64,000 nucleotides of DNA from Sclerodactyla briareus (taxonomy: Eukaryota > Echinodermata > Holothuroidea > Dendrochirotida > Sclerodactylidae), in contig JAODTK010004999.1 of assembly GCA_026419785.1 (NCBI GenBank), forward strand, positions 620,001-684,000. The letters are read 5' to 3'. Positions within the stretch are counted from its first letter, which is position 1. Each line of letters begins with the position of its first letter. Shown one piece after another: positions 10,345 through 21,285 of this stretch. Below the pieces are notes generated by a model, which saw nothing but the letters and a program-made list of their open reading frames with translations, searched no databases and was not told where the DNA came from. The translations under genes were made by a program, and so were the position numbers.

Positions 10345-13190
10345 ATAAACCAGATCGAGAGTCTCATGGACTCTCCTGCTGGCATTGCAAGTGTTTTTCA
10401 ATACAGTCCGTTCTGTTCTGTAAAATGGGGGCACCAACGGGAAAAAGGGGGAAACCGGAGCAAAGGACCAGAAGCGAGAAAAAAGTCCTACCTACCGGCG
10501 GCTCAAACAGATATTAAGTTTATTAGGAGGTCTTTATCATCACCGAACAAGGCATCGAGAGGAGACTTGATAGCGTTTTTAGCTGTTGTTATAAGATATT
10601 TAGTAGTAGAGTCAACAAGGCGGTGATCAGCTAGTAAGTTTCTTAAGAATAATTTTTTGTTGAGTAATATGAATCTGTCATGCATTGAAGTAGAATTCGT
10701 CGCCTCTAAGATCAATTTAACAGGGGTATACCTAGGCGCCTTGATAGCCGTCCGTAGACCCTGGTTATGTATGCGTTCAAGTCTATTAATGTTATGGTGT
10801 GAGGTTTACAAGAGTACACTGCCGTACTCGAGTATAGGCGGATGTAGGTGTTTATATCTTTACGCCAGTATTTTGACTGATATAGGAATTATTACATAGT
10901 GAACGCAGACTGGCAATCCTGCCCCAGGCTTTAGCTACCACTCTGTCAATGTGGGGTGTAAAAGTAAGATGTGAGTCAAAATCAAACTCCAAGAAAGCGA
11001 GCAGTATTTACTCGAGGAATGCGCTGGTTAAAGAGAGTGATATGAGGCTCAGGAGCGGTGAGGTTAGTCGTGGTATGAAACCTGATTAAGTTAGATTTCC
11101 CGGGGTTAATCTTAACTCTCCAAAGGACGGACCAGCTTTGAATGCGTTGAAGATAGTTTGGAGATTTCTTTCATTTAGAAGGTTACTAGAAGAAGTACAG
11201 TAGAGGGCAATATCATCTGCAAATGAGTTTAAAGAGACTCTGTTTGTAGGATCAGCGGGGATGTCATTGACATAGATAATATAAAGGAGTGGGCTGATCA
11301 CAGAGCCTTGAGGGGTGCCGGCCTTCAAGTTGAAGGATCCTAAAGTTGCAATCATTATAGTGGATGTACATGGATCTGTCATTGAGAAATGAACAGAGTA
11401 GGCAAGTAAAAGGATCGGGAAGATCAAGATTACTAAGTTTGTATTTTAGACCATTGTGCCAGGTTTGGTCGAAGGCCTTTCAGCGTCTAGAAAGGCCGCT
11501 ATGGTTGAGTGTTTACGTTTGAATCCCAGTTTGATATTCTCAGTTATATTAATAAGAGGATTGAATGTGCTCCTGTTACGACGAAAACCATACTGGTTGG
11601 GGGAAGCAGGTTGTTATTTTCAAGATGAGAAGTAAGACGGGTGGTGATTATCCGTTCGAAAAGTTTCCCGACACAAGGTAAAGAGACTACGGGCCTAATA
11701 ATTGGAGGGGTCAAGTTCAGACTTATTAGCTTAGGGCATGAACGAGGCTTTGCCACTTTTTCCAAGGAATAGGAAAGTACCCAGCGGTAAGCAGGGTATT
11801 AAAATAGTCAGCCATCGTATCGAGAGCTTGATCTGGTAGATGTGTCAGATGGAGGTCGGTAACCCCCACCCGGGCCGGGAGAGGAGGAGTTCTTAGTACG
11901 TTTGAGACAGTTTATGATTTCAACCCGACCGATGGGCTCAGTAAGAAAATGATTATAGTGTGGTTAAGGTTGTCAACGTCTGGTTTTAATTTAGAGCTGT
12001 TATAGATATATAATTATCGACAACCGATTTGTGAGCGTCATCGAAATTGGGGTCATTAGGAAGATTAAAAACATTCTGAAACAAGTTGGCAAAATATTCA
12101 ATCCCTGTTCGATAGGGTCCTTAATACGGGTATTGTCTGGTTTAACCAGTTCAGAGTATTTCCGGCTGTGACAAGAGTTTAATTGAGCATTAACCTTTTT
12201 CCAGAATTTTTTTGGGTTCGGTTCATGATTCATATCATTGCAGATTTTATCCAGTTCTGAGTACGTTGGAGTCTGATCTCCTTACCAATTTGATAACCAA
12301 GTGAGTTTACCTGCCTCTTAATGGCAGGATCCCTTGTTATAATGTACTGTCTTCTAAGTTTCCGTTTAGCTTTAATGAGGTTAAGATATGAGAAGTAAAT
12401 TCCAGGGTTTTCTGTTATTTGGTAATCGGGCAAGAAGCCTCAAAGGAGGACCTAATAGAGATATTAATCTGGGATGCTAAAGAGTCCAGAGAGTTAGAAC
12501 TGGGAGGAGTAAGGGAATTGAGCTTACTCTGGATAGTTTCAAACATGGCAGCTGACATCTCAGAAAAGTTTAATCCCAATTGGTCTTAAAAGGATCTCTA
12601 AATTCGTGCTTGCTACTTTTTTGCGACCCGGGAGAACTAAACAGGGAGTGAATTATGTAATGATCACTAAGACTAGAGTCATCGTGGGAAGTAGAGGAGA
12701 TATGAGAGAAAAGCAATGTCATTGGAGGCAATTACCAAATCGAGAAGTTCCCCTTTAAGGTCGAAGGGTCAAGCCTCCTACTTTTTGAATTAGTGTTAAG
12801 AACGGTGAAGTCATTATTTTCCAGTACGTTTAGCAGGTGGTTACCAAAGCCGATTAGTTTTGGTACAGCCAAAGAGGTGTGGTGTGAGTTCAAATCCCCA
12901 ATAATGATAGTATTGGTTTTGAACAGTTTAAATAAATCAGCATTCACAAAAGTGCAAGGGGGGTTGTAGTAGGTACTGATTTGTATCGGACTATTATTAT
13001 ACCTAGCTACATTAACGCCAGTTGCCTGAGTGTCAGGGAGATTAATATTGTGGTAGTCGCAGTAATGCCATGTTTGACGCCAACTAGGTCTCCCCCTTTG
13101 CCAAAAGTGAACCATATGTAAGTAAGTAGCATACCCATAATATGGCCGTTTTTCCCGAACTCTTTGCAATTTTATAACGCTCAACTGCAG
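10345..13190 (-). mobile_element. Jockey-like LINE, 5'-truncated and decayed (minus strand)
   Basis: On the minus strand, from 13184 down, the order of a Jockey-type non-LTR element is visible. First comes the second half of an apurinic-type endonuclease (ISTYYNPPC, then IIIGDLNSHH near 12900). A linker with KKFWKKVN (12000-12230) follows. The reverse transcriptase then shows KLFERIITTRL and, just downstream, a QYGFRRNRST-like stretch (11560-11690), then AGTPQGSVISPLLY and SFADDIAL (about 11200-11330). The C-terminal part ends at 10503 (STSMHDRFILLNKK). Several frame changes and stops interrupt it. The endonuclease starts mid-domain, so the 5' end is missing. It sits exactly between the 5' ends of the two PLE copies. 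Confidence 0.85.
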
Positions 13191-13464
13191 CGAGCCTGGG
13201 ATCTAGTGTCGTTGAACAAACAATCAGCCGGATCACCATGTCTCGTGACGTCAACGATGCGATTGGCTGTGTTCAGCGCACTTTGGAGCCCGTTCCCGCC
13301 GTGCTTGAGACCCAGTGATTTTTCTGAACGATCAAAGTGGTTCAATTTTTGAACGTCAAAGGGGTCCCTAGCAATCTCCCGTTTGACATATAGTCAATTT
13401 AGGATATGATTGTGTGCAGGAAGTAGCCGGTTACGAAACAACTATAGCGATAGTGCCGAGTTGT
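13191..13464. other. Gap between LINE and PLE copy B
   Basis: I see no coding motif, repeat or RNA here. It may hold decayed LINE 5' sequence or the original host target. Confidence 0.5.
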
Positions 13465-13509
13465 GTCGGCTTTTATTTGACAGATTATATTTACGACACT
13501 TTAGTCCTC

Positions 13510-16375
13510 ATGGACTCCCAAAAAGCTGATCTCATCCGAAGGTGCCTACAACGACCGAAACGGCTATCTTTACTACGGGAAGGACTCTTCTGACGACGAG
13601 ATACGACAGTGGACAGCTCTCGCCTTAGAAGAGAAGACCCACACCCCGAAACGAACCGTATCCGAAGCCACTTTAACCACAATAAGAGTCATTTAATTGA
13701 CCTAAAGCCTCTGCAGGAGAAGACCATTATTCTCACCAGGGAGGCTGAATGGAGTGGACCGCCAACTTGGGGAGGGGTACGTGCCACATTACCTTCGGGT
13801 TAATAGCGCCTTCCCTTTTCTCCAGGCAGAGCTAACGGAACAGAGGAAGGTCAGGAGTCATGGGACTCTTGCGCTCCCGAAGTTGACGGGGCTCCGTCTG
13901 GCCGCCTGGTTTGCGGGAAGACGAAGCCTTCCGTCAGCGGAAGCGGTTTCGAGACACGTTCCAGGAGAAGTTAACTCAGGCAGAGCTCGACGTGGACTCC
14001 CTGGAAGACAGCATTGAGGCTCATCGCCTACTAGAGAAGCTGCTTCGTTCCGCAAGGGAACGCGTTGGAGAAGGAGGCCCAACAAGCAAGCCAGGATACA
14101 AGAAGAGAACAAACCAAACAACCCAAGGCGCAGATAGGTTTAAATCAACCTATCTGCAAACACCAACCAAACGGCTCTTTTTAGGGAGAACATAAAAACC
14201 CAAGAGAGAGTTGCAAGCATAATGCCTTCCTTCAAACAAAGCACGCGTTCTGTTATTTTTCGTTTACGTAAGAAAGTAAATATACCCGTCTAGATAAGGC
14301 GGAGGCCGCCTTCAAAAAGGGCGAAGCTAATAAAATTGTAAACACCGAGAGAGGCAAAGTCAATCCCGTCATAAATTTCACAGGAGGCATGGCATCACTT
14401 AGCCAGCGCTGCAAACAGAAGCTAATAAACTTAATGAGGACGTTAAGGAATTCGTCAGCCGCCTCTATCAACATGAGATATTAGCCCTGCCAAAGGTCTC
14501 AAATTCATCATAACGCCCGATAAACCGAAGCGCACCCAGATCCTTTTCATCAGTGAGGACCTGCAAGAAAAATGCGCATCCGCTTTATCAGGCAGCATAA
14601 GGGCAGCGAACTCTCAAATTCGCCTACTTCAACAGGTCCCCCATTGCGAACATAAACCGGAACCTGGAAGAGTAAATTGAGGCACCAAAAACGAAAATCG
14701 CCAGCATTACCAGCAGGAATGCTAAAAAATAACATCACAACAGAGAGCGAGTCGCACGTAACACTGTTAAGAACGACCGCTCCATTTGTGAGTGAAAACC
14801 CTTCGATAAGGAAAAGTTATCGCTAACCTCAATCGCGCCGACTACCAGGCCGAGATTGAGCGCCAACTCCGAGGCCACCATTACGAACGGCTTACGGGCG
14901 ACATACCACGTGTTACGTTCTACCCTGGTTTCGACCACGGTTTCACCATGCTCTTGCACAGAGATAGATTGAAAGCACCGTTCAGCTACCTGAAACCCAT
15001 CCAACCACAAAATCCGCACACCCGTATTAGGTGTATATCCAACGTCACAAACCGCCGCCGCCAGATTCAAACTTTGCTGGCAGACCAATTATCCGCGGGA
15101 ACGGGTCACCAACGGAGCCAATCTCAGAATTTGTGGATTATTTCCTTATGCCAGATAGGTTACGTCAACAACACCTATGTGACAGAGACTAATCACATAT
15201 AACATGCTAAGGAATCTAAAACCTACCAGCGAATGTGCTGATCGCTACTATGGACGTGTCTCCATGATACTAATACACCACAAAACGAGGCACAGTCACA
15301 TGTCAGGGCAGACTATGAGCAAAAGCACGCAAATGGTCTGTACGATCTACCGAAAATATCGCCAGCTCATTGCGCCATCTCATGGAACTAATCCTCAAAC
15401 GCAACTGCGTTGCATTCACGCCAGTTTTATAGACAAAAAGGGGCTGTGCATGGGCAGTCACGGCATCCACCATGAGATTTGCGACATAGTCCTGTACAAA
15501 CTAGAGACCTGCCAGATCCAAAACCGAGCCAAATCATCAAATGGCTCCGGTACAGAGACGATATCTTGATCCTATTGAAGGTTTCTACAAGATGAATCTG
15601 ACCTCATGGGTGGACCGTGTTTGTTAATAACAAACACCAAATCCTGAGTTCACAGCTGAAATCTCCGACTCTGAATTCACGTATGCGATCTAAAAATATT
15701 TCAAAGGGGACAATTACGTCAAAGAGGCCCATACTAGACACACCAAAAGTCTATACCAAGCCCACGGAGGAAACCTTCCAATATTAGATGCAACTCTGCA
15801 AACCCCTAGCACTTTTCAGGGCTCATCAAAGGGGAATCTTACGATACGCACGCTCTGCAGCAATGAGGCGAACGTCATAGCGAGAGAATCCTTCAGGGAA
15901 AAGCTTCCTACTACGGAACTACAACAGAGAGGAGGTCAAAGTGTAAACACTGCATCAAAGTGCGGTCGTTTTTGGGCCACCAGCCCCGGACGCCGGGGAC
16001 CATCCCACCCGAACCACAAGTCGGACCCTCATTGGTGTTCAAGATAAAATATACACCCCACTCAAAACAAAGGGACCTTAAAAAGGCTTTTCTGCCTTAA
16101 CCAGACACTGGCACCTAATAGCGGTTAAACCCAACTTTATCAGTCTATTCCCTTAAAAGCCCCCCATCATCGCTTACAAAGGCAGAAAATCTCAGAGAGA
16201 GGGACTAGTTAAAATCCAATTTCCTGCGAGCTAACTATGGCAAAAGGGGAGACAGATATGTTACTTCTGACGAAGACGCTCCACTAGACGAGCTAATCGC
16301 AGCAATGTTAGATGACCCTATAGCGGCATTCCTAACTTCGAGACGCCACGCCTTACGTAAAGGCGTATACCACTG
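13510..16375 (+). pseudogene. PLE reverse transcriptase gene, copy B, decayed
   Basis: Parts seen in order, with frame changes between them: an amino-terminal helical region with DVDSLEDSIEAHRLLEKL; NRADYQAEIERQLRGHHYER at 14831-14890 (the PLE region before the fingers domain); a KPPPPDSNFAGRPII stretch at 15045-15100; IATMDVS at 15241-15261 (motif A, catalytic Asp); KWLRYRDDILIL at 15539-15574 (motif C, catalytic Asp pair); a 'NLRE' segment near 16185; and an acidic tail (SDEDAPLDELIAAMLDD) that ends with GVYH and a TGA at 16374-16376, inside the hammerhead core. No GIY-YIG endonuclease is visible after the reverse transcriptase. Frame changes and stops make it inactive as assembled. Confidence 0.8.
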
Positions 16376-16421
16376 ATGAAGCCTCCAAAAACTACCGCGA
16401 GCAAACCTATAGTCCTGGTTT
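16369..16421 (+). ncRNA. Degenerate hammerhead ribozyme of PLE copy B
   Basis: It keeps ACCA-CUGAUGA and the distal CUAUAGUC/UGGUUUC parts of copy A's ribozyme, but the GAAA core is reduced (GAGCAAAC in place of GAGCAGAAAC) and an extra C lies next to the cleavage site. Probably inactive. Its presence at the same place supports the call in copy A. Confidence 0.6.
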
Positions 16422-16654
16422 CATTCAGTCTCAGACCTTTTTAAAAAAAAAAAACAAAAAGGCTCTAACCGTCTACAATAACACGACTCGATTGGCCTCA
16501 TGGGCCCACTCCATACCACAACCTTTTAGCATAGATCCGGGCGCAAAAATCGATTATTCGAACCCAGGATTCCAGGACTGCCCCTGCACATAACCCTGTT
16601 CTCCATGCTCCTAGATCGCGCCACTAGATGGTGCGGGGGGGCCGGCGACCCCCC

Positions 16655-16710
16655 CCCCTTTTTCATTTTTCAGTTTTTCATTTTTCTTTTCATTTTTCAG
16701 TTTTTATGTT
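16655..16710 (+). repeat. T-rich tail of PLE copy B
   Basis: TTTTTCATTTTTCAG-like units, matching in orientation the tail of copy A. They follow a G/C-run-flanked segment (16635-16658) that copy A also has. Confidence 0.7.
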
Positions 16711-16760
16711 AAAAATGTATTGATCACTTGGGTCATGGGGGTTCTGACCCCCGGGGCACG

Positions 16761-18600
16761 CCACTGTGTCACATCCCCCTTTTTTTTGAGTTCCCAACTC
16801 ATCCACTGTTTTTGTTATGTGATTTTGATTGTAAAGACGGCTGCTGCATCAAGGTGCTCAGCTGATTAGTGAGCGGGCTCAATCATGAAGACTCAGGAAT
16901 CAATCAGCATGGTGCCTTTCTGGTTTATTGTGGGCTCTGATGTTTTTTTAATATTATATGTGAAGCTTGATTAGGACTTGGCGCGGAATCGAACTTTGGG
17001 CCTGCCGGGTACAAGACAAATGATGAAGCCATTCGGCCATACAGTTGGCATACGCTAGTTGAAGTCACTGGATCATTATGTTCTTTGCTACAGGGCTCAC
17101 ATTGTTCAGGAATGTAACACTCCCTAAACACTTCTTTTTCTTGCTATGATCACTCTCAACAGCATCATATTACCAACATTTATAGCAATATATCTTTCCA
17201 TGGCATGCATGGGGCCTTCGAACACGATTCAAGTTCAACACATCACAGTCACATCAATGTTTTTGTTACGGTTATTGATTTCAGGAAGTCTTCCACATTG
17301 ATCTTGTTAACATGTCTAGGAACTTCCTTTCACACTTTCCACGATTTCGTGAAGAAACGAAAATAAGTAATTTCTCTTATTCGGCCTTTCTAAGGGAAGG
17401 ACTACCCTGGTGACTATCCCAGTGCTGATGACGTTCATGAATGTTATTTTTCTTCTTCAATTATACGAACACTTGTCAAATAATACGGTGTGTACCGCAG
17501 CATGTCAAACCCCCAGTTCTCTGTTTTCAATTCAAATTCAGGGCTTCACCATTCACCCAATTCTTCCTCACTTTCCGGTGAGTGAGTCGGGACAAGACTA
17601 GTAGCCACCTTTAGTGTAGACTCAGTCATATAGTGTGACGGACCTACTATAGGCTAGTGGACGTAATACGTACGTCTGAGTTATGGCGATGCTTGGTATG
17701 ATAGCACTGTGAGGGTATTTATATGTGAGCAAAAACGATTTTAGCTGTAATCGGAACATATTCAATTTCAGGAGTTCAGTTCGTTGTTCATGTGAATAAT
17801 TCCTAATTGGGTAAACATATGTGCTGTCAGCAAGCGGAACATATAGCAGCGAGACTCGACATGTTAAACTTGTGAAGGTTAAGGTAGGTATTATACAGCT
17901 GTAGCTTGATGCAGACCTGTCGGAAGTTTATGTGAATGTTCAGTACATCGATGTATAGGACACTTAATATAGTACCACTTTGATATAGGCTATATAATAG
18001 GCAGGCAATGGCCATTTCCTATATACGCCAGGAAACCCAACGACGTTTCCATGACTATTGAAAATAGCCTAAACATGTTTTTATCCTTTATTTCGTTGAG
18101 TTATTCGAGTCAGGCGCATATCTATGCAAGATTTCCTAACCTAAAGGCGCGAATTACTACCTAAGTTGAGCGCCATCATAGGTTAGCGCGGACTGTACGA
18201 GAATTTTCTGGTATTGATTACCTCACCATCGCAGATTAGCACTTCCTTGACATGTTAATGACCAACCCGTTGTGCACTTTCATCAATGAAAACCAAGTAT
18301 TTTCCAATAGTTTTTTCATCGTTCTCCAATACACATGACGTTTGACACCTCATGACTACATTGCCCGGGGATAATTGCGCTGAGAGTCATGATAAGTCGG
18401 CCACTCGCGTTAGTCGCGTACAATTAATTTGGGCCAACCCCCCCCCCCCCCCTCCAGATCACTGGAAATGCTATCCCTGGGCAGGAAAAACTATGACTTA
18501 ACCAGCCCAATGTACACTTTTTTGTAAGCGTTTTTCAACATTTCAATTTAGAATTTTTCCATGCATAACCTTTTCGAGGAATATCACATATCAAACTAGG
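16761..18600. other. No recognised gene
   Basis: AT-rich sequence with only short, unrelated ORFs on both strands and a C-run at about 18438-18452. No splice-flanked coding stretch, RNA gene or repeat that I can name. Confidence 0.6.
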
Positions 18601-18973
18601 TTAGTGATTGACTGTAATTATGCGCCGAGCGCCATCACATAGGGGTGTGAGTGGGGAAGGTCGGACCATGGACATATCGTCATCGGCTTTCAAACTCGAC
18701 ATATACACCCGTTTGATTTGTAACGGGGAACGTGCCACCGTATGTGAAAGAGGCGTTTGTCTGCCATATCTTTCACTATTTCTTCTCTCCTCTCTTCTTC
18801 GTGGAATACATCCTACTGAACTAAACCTACCCATTAGGAGAGACATTAGATCTCTAGGGTTTAGATTTTTTCTAGATGGAGTATGTGATGTAACCAGAAC
18901 CGTCTATTGTTTCCGTCGTCGCTTTCGGCATTCATATAATATGCACAGAAGCTACAACTCGTCCTCACTTTAG
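18601..18973. other. Overlapping antisense ORFs of unknown meaning
   Basis: A 121-codon plus frame (18608-18973) and an 81-codon minus frame (18601-18846) share the same DNA. The plus frame contains a leucine/serine-rich hydrophobic run (YLSLFLLSSLLRG) and a basic end. Neither matches a family I know. They may be chance frames. Confidence 0.2.
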
Positions 18974-19371
18974 GAAATCGAGGATCTATACATATGTCTT
19001 GTTTTTGGATTTGTCACTGATACTCCCGCTCTTCACCCCTGTTAGCAGGTAACTGCCTGCGTGGATAATGTCGCTCAAAGGTTTTGTTTATATTACATTT
19101 TTTATATCGGATTCATGTTTTTCCCATTTCACTCCTACATTGCGTTAAGGTAATATAACAATTGACTGAATTTACTATCATTAATATTTCAAATGATATG
19201 ATGTGGAAGACAACATCGAATGTCAAGTTTAATATCACAATTGATGCACAATTGAGCTATCCCATGACCCAAAAACACATCCGTAATAGTGAAAGGAGCA
19301 AAGCATATCAGTCAAACAGGCACACACACCGGTATACATGATCGCCTACTATGTCTATATTTTGTGTGCAG

Positions 19372-20545
19372 ATGGCGTGCGCTGCAACAAGGCCGTATAC
19401 GATTGGGTATTTGTCAGTCTGGTTGCTGGTGATTGTTTGTCATGTTTAACAACAGAAAAAGTACCACAGCACGTCAACAGCTCTTCGGGACAACCTCAAC
19501 ATGAACAAAGATGAACTATCGAGGCCGATGGTGAAACAGATCCGTTTACAGTCCACCGTCAACGTCGAGGGTCACTACAAACGACTTGCAAACATTTTTT
19601 TTAAGATCGTCGTTCGAGGCCACAAGTTTTCTTCAGTGAATTTACACCAACAGATCGGGTCACGTGGTGTCCCCGTGTAGGTGTAAGTGAGTCTAGTTTT
19701 CTCTAATAACCTGTCCGTTATCTTCTCCGCCAACATCCCTTTTTTCCCCCCACTTCTTCCTTCGTCCGGGTCCATCTCGGAGACTACGTCACCTCGTGCT
19801 AAAAAGGCGGGCGCGAACCAGCGGTGGGCACTGATGGTCCCTTGAGCCCCTCTTAGGTTGCATAACTTCTATACCCGTTATTCTTTGGGTCACTCATTTT
19901 ACAATTGGTTGGCCACGTACACCCGGCGTGAAATTCCTACCCTACGGACACATGGTATCACTAACACACGAGACCATATACCATGGGACGGCAACCCATT
20001 CAAATGAGAAGCCGAGCTGATAGCCTACGTCTCATACTGCATTCTTCCACATGGCAGCGGGCTTGATTTTGTCCCAGGCTATTCAGAAGTACCTTCCTAT
20101 CGATATCTACGGAAACTGCGGAAATTTTACCTGCGGAGAAAAATGATACTGTACAGACATCCTTCGCCAGTATAAGTTTATCCTTGCCCTGGAGAACTCC
20201 CCTGCCCCGGTTTACATCTCCGAGAAGTTCTGGGAGCGATACGAACTACGGTAGCGTCGCTGGGGTATCTCGGGCGAACACAAAAGACTACGACTCATTA
20301 CAAACCGCCAGGATCGGCACTCAATATCGAATCCTTCCAATCAATTAAGCTCTAGCGGCGTTCATTAGAAAACTATCCTTAGACGAGACGTTTTATTAAC
20401 AGCTATCATCGATGGAGACGATTTTACCGCGTAGACATCAGCGGACTGGGGGAACCTACCTAATCACGAACAGGTCCTGCCTCGCAGCTGGTCGGTACTA
20501 GAGATACGTCGAAAAACACCCCCAAGACCTTCACAGATATCAATG
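19372..20545 (+). pseudogene. Alpha-1,3-fucosyltransferase-like (GT10), intronless, frame-broken
   Basis: Family role: type II Golgi enzymes that move fucose from GDP-fucose to N-acetylglucosamine in glycans. Seen here: an ATG at 19372 opens a short tail and a signal-anchor (TIGYLSVWLLVIVCHV). Then, with frame changes, come FYNWLATYTRR near 19898 (family 'FNWTxxYRxDSD' region), AELIAYVSYC at 20011-20040 ('xLVAWVVSNC'), QKYLPIDIYGNCGNFTC at 20084-20134 and YKFILALENS at about 20172-20201, followed by YISEKFWE (the GDP-fucose binding 'ENSxCxDYxTEKF' motif). A PPGSALNIESF segment follows, then an AAFIRKLSLDETFY stretch. The span of about 390 codons equals a full enzyme without introns. At least four frame changes or stops make it a pseudogene as read; a retrocopy, or a single-exon gene damaged by consensus errors, are both possible. 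Confidence 0.75.
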
Positions 20546-21285
20546 GAAGAACATTGGATTGGGTCTTGTAGAATACCGCCCCACCTCGTAATTGAGGAAT
20601 TCCCTATTTCCTGTGGAAATCCCCCTGTGCAAGATCCTGAAGTGGACGATTACCCGTAGATTAACTCACTTCTTGCTAGACATTTTGGGGCTGGCGTGTA
20701 AACCGCCTTTGTGTATATCATCCACATCGGAGCCATTGTAGTGGGGGTATTTTCAGTCCCACTTGATATCGAAAGAGCGGCCTAATCCGAAGGTTGAACT
20801 GATATTGGTTCACAAATGGATAGCCATAATCCCAATTCAATTTTAAAATATTAAAAGGTCCTAAAATTTGATCCCCAGATGCTGCCCCTTGGAGTAAAAG
20901 TCGCTTCTCAAAGTCTTCGCTCTCAAAAGATCAACCATGTTTCAAAATACTTTTTCGAGAAAACAGTTTTCCTTGAAACTCCCGGCGTGGTTCTAAACGC
21001 GCAAATCTATTATCTGAAGAAAAGAAAAATGGCTGCTCCGACAGTGGCGTCGATCCGTTTGGAAGTGGAGGGAGAACATGGCGGACTGCAATTTACTTTA
21101 CTATCTGATTCCCATGTGTGACGCATTGGTTGGCACGTAGCGTACAGAGGACTTTTCATTTGTTTAGCCTATACATCTGGATCGCAGGAAAGACATTTGC
21201 CTGGCTTCATTGCAAACATCTGGATGTGCAATTTTGAAAGGAAATGTTGAAAGGTTGTCACTCTTAATATACTCAGATATTTTAT
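20546..21285. other. No recognised gene; 80-codon ORF
   Basis: A plus-strand frame at 20879-21121 contains KKRKMAAPTVAS, resembling the context of a start codon, but no domain or splice site supports a gene. Confidence 0.5.

Larger units (their letters stand above)
13465..16760 (+). mobile_element. Penelope-like retroelement, copy B (plus strand)
   Basis: Inverted relative to copy A (5650-10310), and collinear with it apart from the insertion in copy A. Landmarks: start ATG at 13510, coiled-coil segment near 13940-14050, reverse transcriptase motifs 14831-15562, hammerhead relic at 16369-16421, and 3' sequence with a T-rich tail at about 16655-16705. The 3' border is set where similarity to copy A fades and is approximate. 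The two copies are head to head, about 3.15 kb apart, separated by the Jockey-like LINE. Confidence 0.85.
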
